A program made the translations under genes and the position numbers. From the NCBI RefSeq assembly GCF_003813775.1, contig NZ_RPDH01000002.1, forward strand, positions 1,612,001 to 1,676,000: DNA of 64,000 nucleotides, given 5' to 3'. The notes under the pieces are model-generated. The model did not search any database and was not told the origin of the DNA. It was given only the letters and a program-made list of their open reading frames with translations. This document shows, one piece after another, positions 37,796-46,069 of this stretch (position 1 is its first letter; every line of letters starts with the position of its first letter). The stretch is from Chitinophaga lutea. GTDB lineage: Bacteria; Bacteroidota; Bacteroidia; Chitinophagales; Chitinophagaceae.

Positions 37796-38290
37796 TTGGG
37801 GACGGACATCATTTGTTTTCTGTCGTACAATCTTCTGGCATTCGCGCTTTCCATGATGTTATGCTTTTGGGTGGCGAACGGCCGGGCATCCGGCCGGTAT
37901 ATAATGACTTTGCTGGGAGCAGATAATGAATGGCATGAGCTGCTCAATGGGAATTGTAGCGCATTGCATAAACATACCATAATACTCGATATGCTCACCG
38001 CCACCGGGGAATTTACATGCCTGTATTCCGGTATCCGGAACAACTATCATTTCCGGTCGAAATCGATGGAACTGGAATACCTGGTGCTCACCAAAGTAAA
38101 ACGGAGGGACTTCGGCAGGCCTGGCAGCACGGTCATGCTATCGTCCAACTTTATCGTCATACCGGCAAAAGAGATCCTGAATATCAGTATTGCCTATGTA
38201 AATATGGATGACTATTTACAATCCGGGCTTGAACAAATACCAGACAGCCACCACATTACTCCTGTTGAGGAAACGCTTGCCCCTGCCTGA
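37796..38290 (+). CDS. C-terminal part of the same frameshifted membrane protein
   Basis: The only initiator in this frame near the 5' end is a TTG at 37796, which has no ribosome site. The frame itself is open from 37730. It encodes a hydrophobic segment (FLSYNLLAFALSMMLCFWVANG), a cytoplasmic-looking domain with HTIILDMLTATGEFTCLYSG and LEYLVLTKVKRRDFG, and a final acidic tail. No good start plus continuous topology supports joining it to the frame ending at 37745. The layout (N-terminal helices, small C-terminal beta domain) recalls DUF6338-type proteins, but I cannot confirm this. Confidence 0.55.
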   Translation: MGTDIICFLSYNLLAFALSMMLCFWVANGRASGRYIMTLLGADNEWHELLNGNCSALHKHTIILDMLTATGEFTCLYSGIRNNYHFRSKSMELEYLVLTKVKRRDFGRPGSTVMLSSNFIVIPAKEILNISIAYVNMDDYLQSGLEQIPDSHHITPVEETLAPA

Positions 38291-38330
38291 CACAAAAAAT
38301 AAACAGCTATTACAAATATAAAAATACCAC

Positions 38331-38338
38331 TATATTTG
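38331..38338 (+). promoter_or_regulatory. TAnnTTTG promoter element
   Basis: TATATTTG, 22 bases before the ATG at 38361. Confidence 0.6.
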
Positions 38339-38360
38339 TATTTCTAAAATCCATACAATT

Positions 38361-38903
38361 ATGCCTTCCAGCCAGGAATTGCTGTTTATTCTGATTATTG
38401 CAGGCGCCGTAGTGCTCGTTATCTGGACGTTGAAAGACACCCTGAAAAAAAACGGCAAATCAGCAGACCCCGCCAAAGGGGATACCGCCGCCAAAGCCGG
38501 CCGGCAGGAAGTGGTGCTGCCCCTGCAGCTGCAGGCCTACGAAAGGCTGGTATTGTTCGTGGAAAGAATCAACCCGCAAAGCCTGATCAGCCGTGTCAAC
38601 CAGCCGGGCTTTTCCGTGCTCGACATGCAGATCGGCATGGTATCGAATATCAAATCGGAATATGACCATAACGTTTCCCAGCAGATCTATGTAACACCCG
38701 CTGCCTGGGAAGCCGTAAAAACAGTGAAGGAACAAACCATCTCCATCATCAACCAGATAGCGCTGAAACTGCCGCCGGATGCACCTTCCATCGAGCTGAA
38801 CAAACAAATCCTCGAGCTCTTCATGCACCAGCGCGAATCCCCTGCCGATATCGCGGCGGAGATCATCAATGCGGAAGCGCGTAAACTGATGAGGGAGCAG
38901 TAG
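38361..38903 (+). CDS. Membrane-anchored conserved protein of unknown function
   Basis: 180 residues. One N-terminal membrane helix (LLFILIIAGAVVLVIWTL) is followed by a short Lys/Ala-rich linker and a helical domain of about 130 residues (from LPLQLQAYERLVLFVERINP to the end, NAEARKLMREQ). The AYERLxLFxERI pattern looks conserved and I recall similar uncharacterised proteins in Bacteroidota, but no function is known to me. Single-gene unit with its own promoter. Confidence 0.75.
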   Translation: MPSSQELLFILIIAGAVVLVIWTLKDTLKKNGKSADPAKGDTAAKAGRQEVVLPLQLQAYERLVLFVERINPQSLISRVNQPGFSVLDMQIGMVSNIKSEYDHNVSQQIYVTPAAWEAVKTVKEQTISIINQIALKLPPDAPSIELNKQILELFMHQRESPADIAAEIINAEARKLMREQ

Positions 38904-39145
38904 GAATTACCACAGTATGCAATACGGGTAAAAGTGTGACGGCAGTAGCCTGTGACAAGTGTTCTCAGACCGAAAGTTTTTATAGAAAACGACGGTGTGG
39001 CAGGACAATCACATGCTGTTACATGATGCCCTCACGGAAAATGGCTGCTGTGCAGTGGGCAATTACGCTGATCCACAACGCCTTCATGAAAATCACGGCG
39101 TTTGCGATTTCCTCAGGGAAAATAGCCGTGCGAATTGGAAACTTC

Positions 39146-40048
39146 TCAAAGATCCTTCCGCTTGATCATCTCGTTCAACAAATACCCTTTCCCGTTAAAG
39201 TGAATATACAGGGGCGTTGAGCTATACCAGGGCTTCCCGTTTTCCCGCGCATGCACCTGGATGTGCAGGTGCGGCTCCGAACTGAAACCCGAATTACCGA
39301 CCCGGCCCAACGGGTAGCCGGTTTTAACGGTATCGCCTTCTTTCACGAATACGCTCCCTTTTTTCAGGTGGGCCATGAATACGTAGTAATCCGGCGTTTC
39401 AATCAGTACAAGGTTGGTATTCTTGGGGCCGCGCTGCATGTTGGGCGGTATATTGTCCGGGTTGTCGCCGTAGGCGCGCGTCACCACTCCATCACAGGGA
39501 GCATATATCGTATCTCCGAAAATCGCATAATCTTCCAGCCGCCGCGAGAATACCGTGTTGGCCCGGCGGCCGAGGTCGTCCAGCTTCACGATGTCCATGG
39601 CATACACCGCGCCGCGCAGGCTGAAGTGAAAGAGGTTGGTGGGTAATCCCTTCCCGCCCTGCAAAACGAAATAACGGCCCTTTTTAAGCGGAAAATCCAG
39701 CTCTACCGTTCCCGGCTTGCCCATGGTGCCCGTGAAATACAAAACACAGCCCAGCGCCAGCAATAGGGTAAAAAACACCTTCACCGGTATCCACCCGTTA
39801 CCGAGCGTCACTTTCCGCCGCAGCAGGAACAACAGCCCCAGCAACACGTACAGGCCGCCGAACACATATTTCGCGTAAATGGTGAGAAATACCCAGGTAC
39901 CGTAGAGGTAGATAAACAGGCCCATCGACAGCGACAGCAGCGCCGTAAACACAGCCCCCGGAACGGGTTTGCGCGTAGCGCGGAAAAACAGCAGGATGCT
40001 CCATAAACCAATTCCCATCGTCAGTATCAGCAACAGGTACGTTATCAT
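39146..40048 (-). CDS. Membrane-bound M23 family peptidase
   Basis: 300 residues from the ATG at 40048; the frame is open far upstream but that part is antisense to the mutase gene. Four or so membrane helices occupy residues 1-110. A LytM-type peptidase domain follows (about 160-290): AMDIVKLDDLGRR with a likely zinc Asp, APCDGVVTRAYGDN, HLKKGSVFVKEGD, and the metal-binding HLHIQVH. M23 enzymes cut peptidoglycan cross-bridges. The membrane-embedded N terminus is unusual for the family and suggests a tethered periplasmic hydrolase. It is divergent from the mutase gene, with 54 bases between the starts. Confidence 0.88.
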   Translation of the reverse strand: MITYLLLILTMGIGLWSILLFFRATRKPVPGAVFTALLSLSMGLFIYLYGTWVFLTIYAKYVFGGLYVLLGLLFLLRRKVTLGNGWIPVKVFFTLLLALGCVLYFTGTMGKPGTVELDFPLKKGRYFVLQGGKGLPTNLFHFSLRGAVYAMDIVKLDDLGRRANTVFSRRLEDYAIFGDTIYAPCDGVVTRAYGDNPDNIPPNMQRGPKNTNLVLIETPDYYVFMAHLKKGSVFVKEGDTVKTGYPLGRVGNSGFSSEPHLHIQVHARENGKPWYSSTPLYIHFNGKGYLLNEMIKRKDL

Positions 40049-40102
40049 AACCAGGCAACAAAATTTGTCACAATTTATCGTTTTTAAAGTAACATTGTAA
40101 AT

Positions 40103-41656
40103 ATGGAAAAGAAGATCAGGACCGATTCGGGTATCGAGATACAGCCCCTGTACACCCGTCCCGTACCGATGGATGAAGTGCCGGGCAGCTTCCCTTTTAC
40201 AAGGGGTATTCACGCCTCCATGTACCGCGATAAACTGTGGACCATGCGGCAGTATGCCGGCTTCAGCACCGCGGAGGAATCGAACAAACGTTACCATTAC
40301 CTGCTCGGTCAGGGCGTGATGGGCCTCAGCGTGGCGTTCGATCTGCCTACCCAGATCGGTTACGATTCGGACCATGCCATGGCGGAAGGCGAAGTTGGCA
40401 AAGTAGGCGTGGCCATCGACTCCCTCGAAGATATGGAAGTGCTCTTTTCCAGGATCGACCTCGAAAAAGTGTCGACTTCCATGACCATCAACGCCACCGC
40501 CTATATCCTGCTGGCGCTCTACATCGCCCTTGCCAAAAAACAGGGGGCCGACCTGAAAAAGATCTCGGGCACCATTCAGAACGACATTCTCAAAGAATAT
40601 GCCGCCAGGGGCACTTTCATTTATCCGCCCAAACCCTCCATGCGGCTCATCACCGATATTTTCGACTATTGCAGCCGCGAGGTGCCCAAATGGAATACCA
40701 TTTCCATCAGCGGATATCACATCCGTGAAGCGGGCGCCAATGCGGTGCAGGAACTGGCGTTCACCCTCTCTAACGGCAAAGCCTACCTGCAGGCGGCGCT
40801 GGAAAAGGGGCTCGACATCAACGTATTCGCCAAAAGGCTCAGCTTTTTCTTCAACGCCCACAACCACCTTTTCGAAGAGGTGGCCAAATTCAGGGCGGCC
40901 CGCAACATGTGGGCCCACATCACCAAAAGCCTGGGCGCTACCGATCCCAAGGCGCAGATGCTTCGCTTCCACACCCAAACCGGCGGCAGCACCCTTACGG
41001 CGCAACAGCCGCATAACAACATTGTACGGGTAGCCGTTCAAACGCTGGCGGCTACACTCGGCGGTACGCAAAGCCTGCACACCAACGGGTTCGACGAAGC
41101 GATCTCCCTGCCCACCGAATCCGCCGCGCGCATTGCGCTGCGCACCCAGCAGATCATCGGCTACGAAAGCGGGGTGGCTGACACCGTAGACCCGCTCGGC
41201 GGCTCCTACTACGTGGAAGCGCTCACCCGCGAAGTGGAAACCCGCGCCTGGGAACTGATCGAGAAGATCGATGCCATGGGCGGCGCCGTGAGCGCCATCG
41301 AACAGGGGTTCGTACAGGACGAGATCGCCCGCAGCGCCTACCAGTACCAGAAAGAAATCGAAACGGGCGAAAGGGTGATCGTGGGGGTGAACAAATTCAC
41401 CGTTAAGGAAGAAGCGGATACGGAAGTGTTCCGCATCGACGACAGCATCCGCAAACTGCAGTCGGAGAAACTGCAGTCGCTCCGCAGCCGCCGCGATAAC
41501 GCCAAAGCCGCCGCCGCTCTCTCCGCCCTGGAAGCCGCCGCCGGCACCACGGCCAACCTGATGCCGCTGGTGGTGGACGCGGTGGAAGCTTATTGCACGC
41601 TCGGGGAAATTGCCGATACCCTCCGCAAAGTATGGGGAGAGTACAGCGGTATTTAA
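40103..41656 (+). CDS. Methylmalonyl-CoA mutase, catalytic subunit without B12 domain
   Basis: 517 residues covering only the substrate-binding barrel. It interconverts methylmalonyl-CoA and succinyl-CoA with a separate cobalamin-binding subunit. The active-site signature [16 protein letters not shown] is present, as are [33 protein letters not shown] and [14 protein letters not shown]. The Tyr in RQYAGFS and the Arg before FHTQTGG match mutases acting on methylmalonyl-CoA rather than isobutyryl-CoA. The cobalamin DxHDRG motif is absent, so the small subunit must be encoded elsewhere. Confidence 0.93.
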   Translation: MEKKIRTDSGIEIQPLYTRPVPMDEVPGSFPFTRGIHASMYRDKLWTMRQYAGFSTAEESNKRYHYLLGQGVMGLSVAFDLPTQIGYDSDHAMAEGEVGKVGVAIDSLEDMEVLFSRIDLEKVSTSMTINATAYILLALYIALAKKQGADLKKISGTIQNDILKEYAARGTFIYPPKPSMRLITDIFDYCSREVPKWNTISISGYHIREAGANAVQELAFTLSNGKAYLQAALEKGLDINVFAKRLSFFFNAHNHLFEEVAKFRAARNMWAHITKSLGATDPKAQMLRFHTQTGGSTLTAQQPHNNIVRVAVQTLAATLGGTQSLHTNGFDEAISLPTESAARIALRTQQIIGYESGVADTVDPLGGSYYVEALTREVETRAWELIEKIDAMGGAVSAIEQGFVQDEIARSAYQYQKEIETGERVIVGVNKFTVKEEADTEVFRIDDSIRKLQSEKLQSLRSRRDNAKAAAALSALEAAAGTTANLMPLVVDAVEAYCTLGEIADTLRKVWGEYSGI

Positions 41657-41692
41657 AATGGATGCTTATCTTGCAGCAGCTTTAACTACAAC

Positions 41693-42589
41693 ATGAGTCG
41701 AATTCATTACCAGCAATGCCCGTTGTGCGGTTCAGACCGGATTAGCAAAAAATTGACCGCGCGGGACCATACCGTATCGCAGGAAACATTTGACATCTGG
41801 GAATGCGCCACCTGCACCGGCCGCTTCACCCAGGATGTACCCGCAGTGACTGAAATCGGCCGCTATTACCAGTCGGCCGAATATATTTCCCACACCGAAA
41901 CCCGCGAAGGCCTCATCAACCGCATGTACCACAGCGTGCGCAAAATCACCATGCGCTCGAAACAGAACTGGGTGAAAACCGCGGCGGGCGTCAAACAGGG
42001 CAAACTGCTCGACATCGGCAGCGGCACGGGCGCCTTCCTCTCCCACATGAAACAGCTGGGCTGGGATGTGACGGGCCTCGAACCGGATGCCACCGCCCGC
42101 GAAAACGCTTTCAAACACTACAAAATAGAAAGCAGCTCGGTGGAAGACCTCTTCCGGCTGGAACCGGCGCAATTCGACTGCATCACCATGTGGCACGTGC
42201 TGGAACATGTGCACGACCTGCACGCCTACCTCGACCAGATACGCACGCTGCTCAAACCGGGCGGCGCGCTGCTGATAGCGGTGCCCAACTACACCTCCAC
42301 CGACGCCCGCATCTACGGCGCGGAATGGGCGGCGTACGATGTGCCCCGCCACCTGTACCACTTCTCCCCCGTTTCGATGGACATGCTCATGCAGCAACAC
42401 GGTTTCAACATCGCGGCCAAACACCCGATGGTGTTCGACGCGTTTTACGTGAGCCTCCTCAGCGAAAAATATAAAACGGGTAAAAGCGGCCTGCTGGCAG
42501 GCGGTTTCAAAGGCCTCCGCTCCTACTGGAAGGCCTGGCGGCATGTTGATAAATGCAGCTCCATCGTCTACGAATGTAAACTGTTATAA
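41693..42589 (+). CDS. Class I SAM-dependent methyltransferase with zinc ribbon
   Basis: 298 residues. An N-terminal zinc-ribbon-like motif has Cys9, Cys12, Cys38 and Cys41. A Methyltransf_23-type domain follows, with the SAM site LLDIGSGTGAFLSHM (about 104-118), GLEPDATARENA and ITMWHVLEHVHDLHAYL. The tail (LAGGFKGLRSYWKAW) is not typical of any one family. Enzymes of this shape methylate small molecules or polysaccharide intermediates; the substrate is unknown. It lies 36 bases after the mutase gene and may share its transcript. Confidence 0.88.
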   Translation: MSRIHYQQCPLCGSDRISKKLTARDHTVSQETFDIWECATCTGRFTQDVPAVTEIGRYYQSAEYISHTETREGLINRMYHSVRKITMRSKQNWVKTAAGVKQGKLLDIGSGTGAFLSHMKQLGWDVTGLEPDATARENAFKHYKIESSSVEDLFRLEPAQFDCITMWHVLEHVHDLHAYLDQIRTLLKPGGALLIAVPNYTSTDARIYGAEWAAYDVPRHLYHFSPVSMDMLMQQHGFNIAAKHPMVFDAFYVSLLSEKYKTGKSGLLAGGFKGLRSYWKAWRHVDKCSSIVYECKLL

Positions 42590-42606
42590 GCGCAACGATT
42601 TTTGTC

Positions 42607-42656
42607 ATACATAGAAAACGGGCCGGGAACTGACTTCCGGCCCGTTTTCTATGTAT
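42607..42656. terminator. Strong bidirectional terminator
   Basis: A perfect 20-bp stem (42607..42626 and 42637..42656) with a ten-base loop between the convergent methyltransferase and S46 peptidase genes. Confidence 0.85.
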
Positions 42657-42666
42657 GAACGTTTGT

Positions 42667-44844
42667 TTAAGAAGCTTTCTTCAGCACCGGTTTCGCACCT
42701 TTTTTCGGGTGCACCAGTTTCATCTCATCCACGAGATGTTTCGCGCCCGCGAATTTATCGACGATGAACAGCACATACCGTATGTCTACCATGATGTTGC
42801 GGCAGATGGCGGCATCGTAGTTGATGTCGCTCATGGTGCCCTCCCAGGTACGGTCGAAGTTCAGGCCGATGAGGTTGCCGTACGCATCGAGCGCCGGGCT
42901 GCCGGAATTGCCGCCGGTGGTGTGGTTGGAGGCGATGAAACATACCGGCATTTTCCCGTTGGCGCCGTACGGGCCGTAATCTTTCGAGGCGTGTAGCTGG
43001 CGCAGTTTCTCCGGCACGTCAAACTCGTAATCGCCGGGTTTGTATTTTTCCATCACCCCGTCGAGCGTGGTGGCGAAATCATATTCCACCGCATCGCGGG
43101 GCGCATAACCGTTCACTTTGCCGTAAGTGAGGCGCAGTGTGCTGTTGGCATCGGGGTAAAAACGTTTGTCTTTCACCAGGTCCATCTGCGCCTGCATATA
43201 GCGGCGCTGCAGGCGGTTGATCTCCGGCTGGAGTTCGTCGTACGGCTTGTTCACAAAATCCGTGTACCCGTTCCGCAGGCCGATGAGCAGCTTCGTGGCA
43301 GGGTCTTTCCAGACGTCTGCCGATACCTGCTGGAAAGGGCGGTTCACAAACGCCTCCAGCTTTTCGTACGAAACGAGGGCCGACTGGCTGTACAGCTTCC
43401 CGGCGGTGGTTTTTCCGTCTTTGTTCGTTTCCATCCATACCTGGTACCCTTCTCCGCCGATGCGGCTGGAAGGCACCCCTTCAAAATAAATATCGAGCAG
43501 TACGGCCGCCACTTCGCGGTCTACGTCGTTGTTATAGTCCTTGTACGATGCTTTTGCTTTTTTGAGGAACTGCTCGCGGATGGTTTCCCACTGGTCCGCG
43601 CCTTTCAGGCGGGTGTCATGGAGCGCGGTAATGAGATTATTGGCAAACCCCAGCATCTCCGTATTGCGGAGCAGTTCGCTGTAATAATCGCGGCTGACGG
43701 CATAAGGGCCCTGTTGTTTGTACAGGTTGTTCAGCGAATCGAGGAGGCCGCGGTATTCCGGACGGCCCTGCGCCAGCTGCTGAAAACGTTTTTCGAAGTC
43801 GAGTTTGCGCTGGATGCCGTTGGTCTGTTTCACGCCCTGCATCTCGCCGATCCATTTTTTCCAGGCGTTGGCGGTGCTGGCGAATTTGGCGGCATACTGG
43901 ATCTTGATCTTTTCATCTTTGCGCATAAAACCGTCGATCACTTTGAGCGCCGCGTCGCGCATTTTTACACGGGCGGGGTCCTGCCCTTCCACCGTCAGCT
44001 TAACGGCTTCCGAAGGCAGGTATTCGTTGGTGCGGCCGGGGAAGCCGAATACCATGGTGAAATCATCTTCCCGGATACCGTCGAGCGAAATGGGCAGGAA
44101 ATGTTTCGGTTTTAAGGGCACATTGTCCTTCGAATATTCCGCCGGCAGATTGTCTTTTCCGGCGTAGATGCGGAAGATGGAGAAGTCGCCCGTATGGCGG
44201 GGCCACACCCAGTTATCCGTATCGGCGCCGAACTTCCCGATGGAAGAGGGCGGCGCGCCTACGAGGCGGACGTCCTTATAGGTTTCGGTGATGAACAGGA
44301 AGTACTGGTTACCGTCGAAGAACGGTTTGATGAGCGCATCCTGGTAGGTTTCTTTTTTCGCGTTGGCTTTGATGGCGTTGAGGTTTTTGTCGATGGCGCT
44401 CTGGCGGGCGCTTTCGCTCAGGTTGCCGGCTACTCCGCGGAGGGCTTCGGCGGTCACATCGTCGATCCGCACGATGAAAGTAGCTGTCAGGCCCGCGTTG
44501 GGCAGCTCTTCCGCTTTGTTTTTGGCCCAGAAGCCGTTGTCGAGGTAATTATGTTCTACCGAAGAATGCGTCTGGATGGCCGAATAGCCGCAGTGGTGGT
44601 TGGTGAGCAGCAGGCCCTGGGAGGAAATGATTTCGCCGGTGCAGAAACCGCCGAAACTCACGATGGCGTCTTTCAGGCTGCCTTTGTTCAGGTTATAGAT
44701 ATCGGCGGCGCTGATTTTCATGCCCATGCCCTTCATTTCCTTTTCATTCAGCTTCGTCAGCAGCTGCGGCAGCCACATGCCTTCCGTGGCGTAAACGGAC
44801 AGGTGGCCGGCAAGCAACGCTGCCATCAGAAAAATCTTCCTCAT
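42667..44844 (-). CDS. S46 family dipeptidyl-peptidase, DPP11-like
   Basis: 725 residues with a signal peptide. S46 enzymes remove dipeptides from the N terminus of peptides in the periplasm. The catalytic His lies in LLTNHHCGY (His83/84) and the Ser in GGNSGSPALDA (Ser647). Eighteen residues after that Ser is Arg665 in LNFDRTWEG. In Porphyromonas gingivalis the residue at this spacing (Arg673 for Ser655) sets DPP11 specificity for Asp/Glu, whereas DPP7 has Gly, so this copy is predicted to be DPP11-like. First of three secreted peptidase genes in a row. Confidence 0.93.
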   Translation of the reverse strand: MRKIFLMAALLAGHLSVYATEGMWLPQLLTKLNEKEMKGMGMKISAADIYNLNKGSLKDAIVSFGGFCTGEIISSQGLLLTNHHCGYSAIQTHSSVEHNYLDNGFWAKNKAEELPNAGLTATFIVRIDDVTAEALRGVAGNLSESARQSAIDKNLNAIKANAKKETYQDALIKPFFDGNQYFLFITETYKDVRLVGAPPSSIGKFGADTDNWVWPRHTGDFSIFRIYAGKDNLPAEYSKDNVPLKPKHFLPISLDGIREDDFTMVFGFPGRTNEYLPSEAVKLTVEGQDPARVKMRDAALKVIDGFMRKDEKIKIQYAAKFASTANAWKKWIGEMQGVKQTNGIQRKLDFEKRFQQLAQGRPEYRGLLDSLNNLYKQQGPYAVSRDYYSELLRNTEMLGFANNLITALHDTRLKGADQWETIREQFLKKAKASYKDYNNDVDREVAAVLLDIYFEGVPSSRIGGEGYQVWMETNKDGKTTAGKLYSQSALVSYEKLEAFVNRPFQQVSADVWKDPATKLLIGLRNGYTDFVNKPYDELQPEINRLQRRYMQAQMDLVKDKRFYPDANSTLRLTYGKVNGYAPRDAVEYDFATTLDGVMEKYKPGDYEFDVPEKLRQLHASKDYGPYGANGKMPVCFIASNHTTGGNSGSPALDAYGNLIGLNFDRTWEGTMSDINYDAAICRNIMVDIRYVLFIVDKFAGAKHLVDEMKLVHPKKGAKPVLKKAS

Positions 44845-44902
44845 AAGTAAGTGATGCTTTGGTGATTAGAAGGGGCAATTTAGGGAAATCCGCGGGGTTG
44901 GC

Positions 44903-44940
44903 AATAAAAGAAAGGATGTAAGGAAAAGCTCCTTACATCC
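44903..44940 (-). terminator. Terminator of the M57-like peptidase gene
   Basis: An 11-bp stem (44914..44924 and 44930..44940) with a five-base loop and T-rich sequence after it on the minus strand. Confidence 0.75.
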
Positions 44941-44961
44941 CTTTCATACACAATTAGCACA

Positions 44962-45786
44962 TCAATAGAGATATTTCAAAGCGATAATGTCGTTGGCGTT
45001 AAAGGTGCGGTCGCCGCCGTTGGAGCAGGCGAGCATCCAGGAACCCGCATCCGGACCGGTGGGGGTGCCGGGGATATGCACGGCGCCGATGTTGCTGGCG
45101 CCTTCGTTACCGCCGCTGCCGCAGCTGAACGCGCGGTTCATATAGTCGGTATGGCGGAAGCCGATGCAATGGCCCATTTCGTGCTGGATCACCGAGCCCA
45201 CGTAAGTTACGCTCGGGTTTTCGCCGTACGCCTGCGGATGGGTGTTCATTTTGATGGTTTTGTAAGGATTCCCGTTACGGGTGGGGAAACCTGCAGAACC
45301 GAGGGTGATGAAGCCGCCGCTGGGGCCTTCATAGAACCCCTGAATGGTAATGTCCGCACGGCCGCTGGTAATGCGCTGGAACGTAAGGTCGAGGCCCTGC
45401 GCGTTGTACCGCTGGATGGCCAGGTCGGTGCCCTGCACATAAGCGCTGCCCAGGTCGGATACCATCACCGTGATCACACGGGGCAGACTTTTAACGAGGT
45501 TGTTGGTCCGGTACTGTTCCACCTCGGCGATACGCAGGTTGGGGGTAACGGATGCGTTGGCCAGGTTTTCCTCGTCGAGGAAAATATCCCCTTCCACCAC
45601 CCAGCCGCCGTCGCGGGCCTGCACGTTCGCCGTGCTGAAACCCTGGGCTTTGATCTGGGCCAGTACATGTTCAGGTACCGCTTGCTGGTCGTTGCCGGTG
45701 GATGCCGCTTCTTTCTGGCAGGCGGAAAGACCGATGCCGAATGCGATGCTCATACAATAAAGAACAGATTTTGCTTGTTGCTTCAT
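44962..45786 (-). CDS. Secreted M57-like zinc metalloprotease
   Basis: 274 residues with a lipoprotein signal ending GLSACQKE (Cys23). The catalytic motif is the extended metzincin-type HEMGHCIGFRH (His202, Glu203, His206, His212). The rest (YRTNNLVKSLPRVITVMV, GRADITIQGFYEG, LGSAGFPTRNG) matches the Bacteroidota group usually named dual-action HEIGH or M57-like metallopeptidase. About 80 residues before the catalytic domain may be a propeptide. It is divergent from the S8 peptidase gene across a 283-base AT-rich gap in which I see no exact promoter element. Confidence 0.9.
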   Translation of the reverse strand: MKQQAKSVLYCMSIAFGIGLSACQKEAASTGNDQQAVPEHVLAQIKAQGFSTANVQARDGGWVVEGDIFLDEENLANASVTPNLRIAEVEQYRTNNLVKSLPRVITVMVSDLGSAYVQGTDLAIQRYNAQGLDLTFQRITSGRADITIQGFYEGPSGGFITLGSAGFPTRNGNPYKTIKMNTHPQAYGENPSVTYVGSVIQHEMGHCIGFRHTDYMNRAFSCGSGGNEGASNIGAVHIPGTPTGPDAGSWMLACSNGGDRTFNANDIIALKYLY

Positions 45787-46069
45787 AGCGCTCTGATTTT
45801 GGATTTTTGGGTTTAGAAATAAAATGATTCATTCCCGCAGGAACGGAAAACAGTTTGACGCAGATCATTTCAGGATCGTTGAAAACAGATTGCATAGCAC
45901 GTTGTTTTTTCGTACTTCGGGTCGATGCATCTGATAGTAAAAAATTCGAAAACGATTTGCTCTCTATACGGTTATTCAGATATAGTCGATTGCTCTGATG
46001 GTTTAGATTTGGTCTGTTATCCAATAATACTATTTTTTTGGTGATAAAAAAAATCGATAGTTTTAGTAT

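Noticed and set aside
38936..39220. 94-residue plus-strand frame between two genes
   Set aside because: GTG start, no ribosome site, Cys/Arg-rich composition, and it overlaps the end of the M23 peptidase gene.
39146..41080. 644-residue minus-strand frame spanning the M23 peptidase and the mutase
   Set aside because: Only the part below 40048 has protein character; the rest is antisense to the mutase gene.
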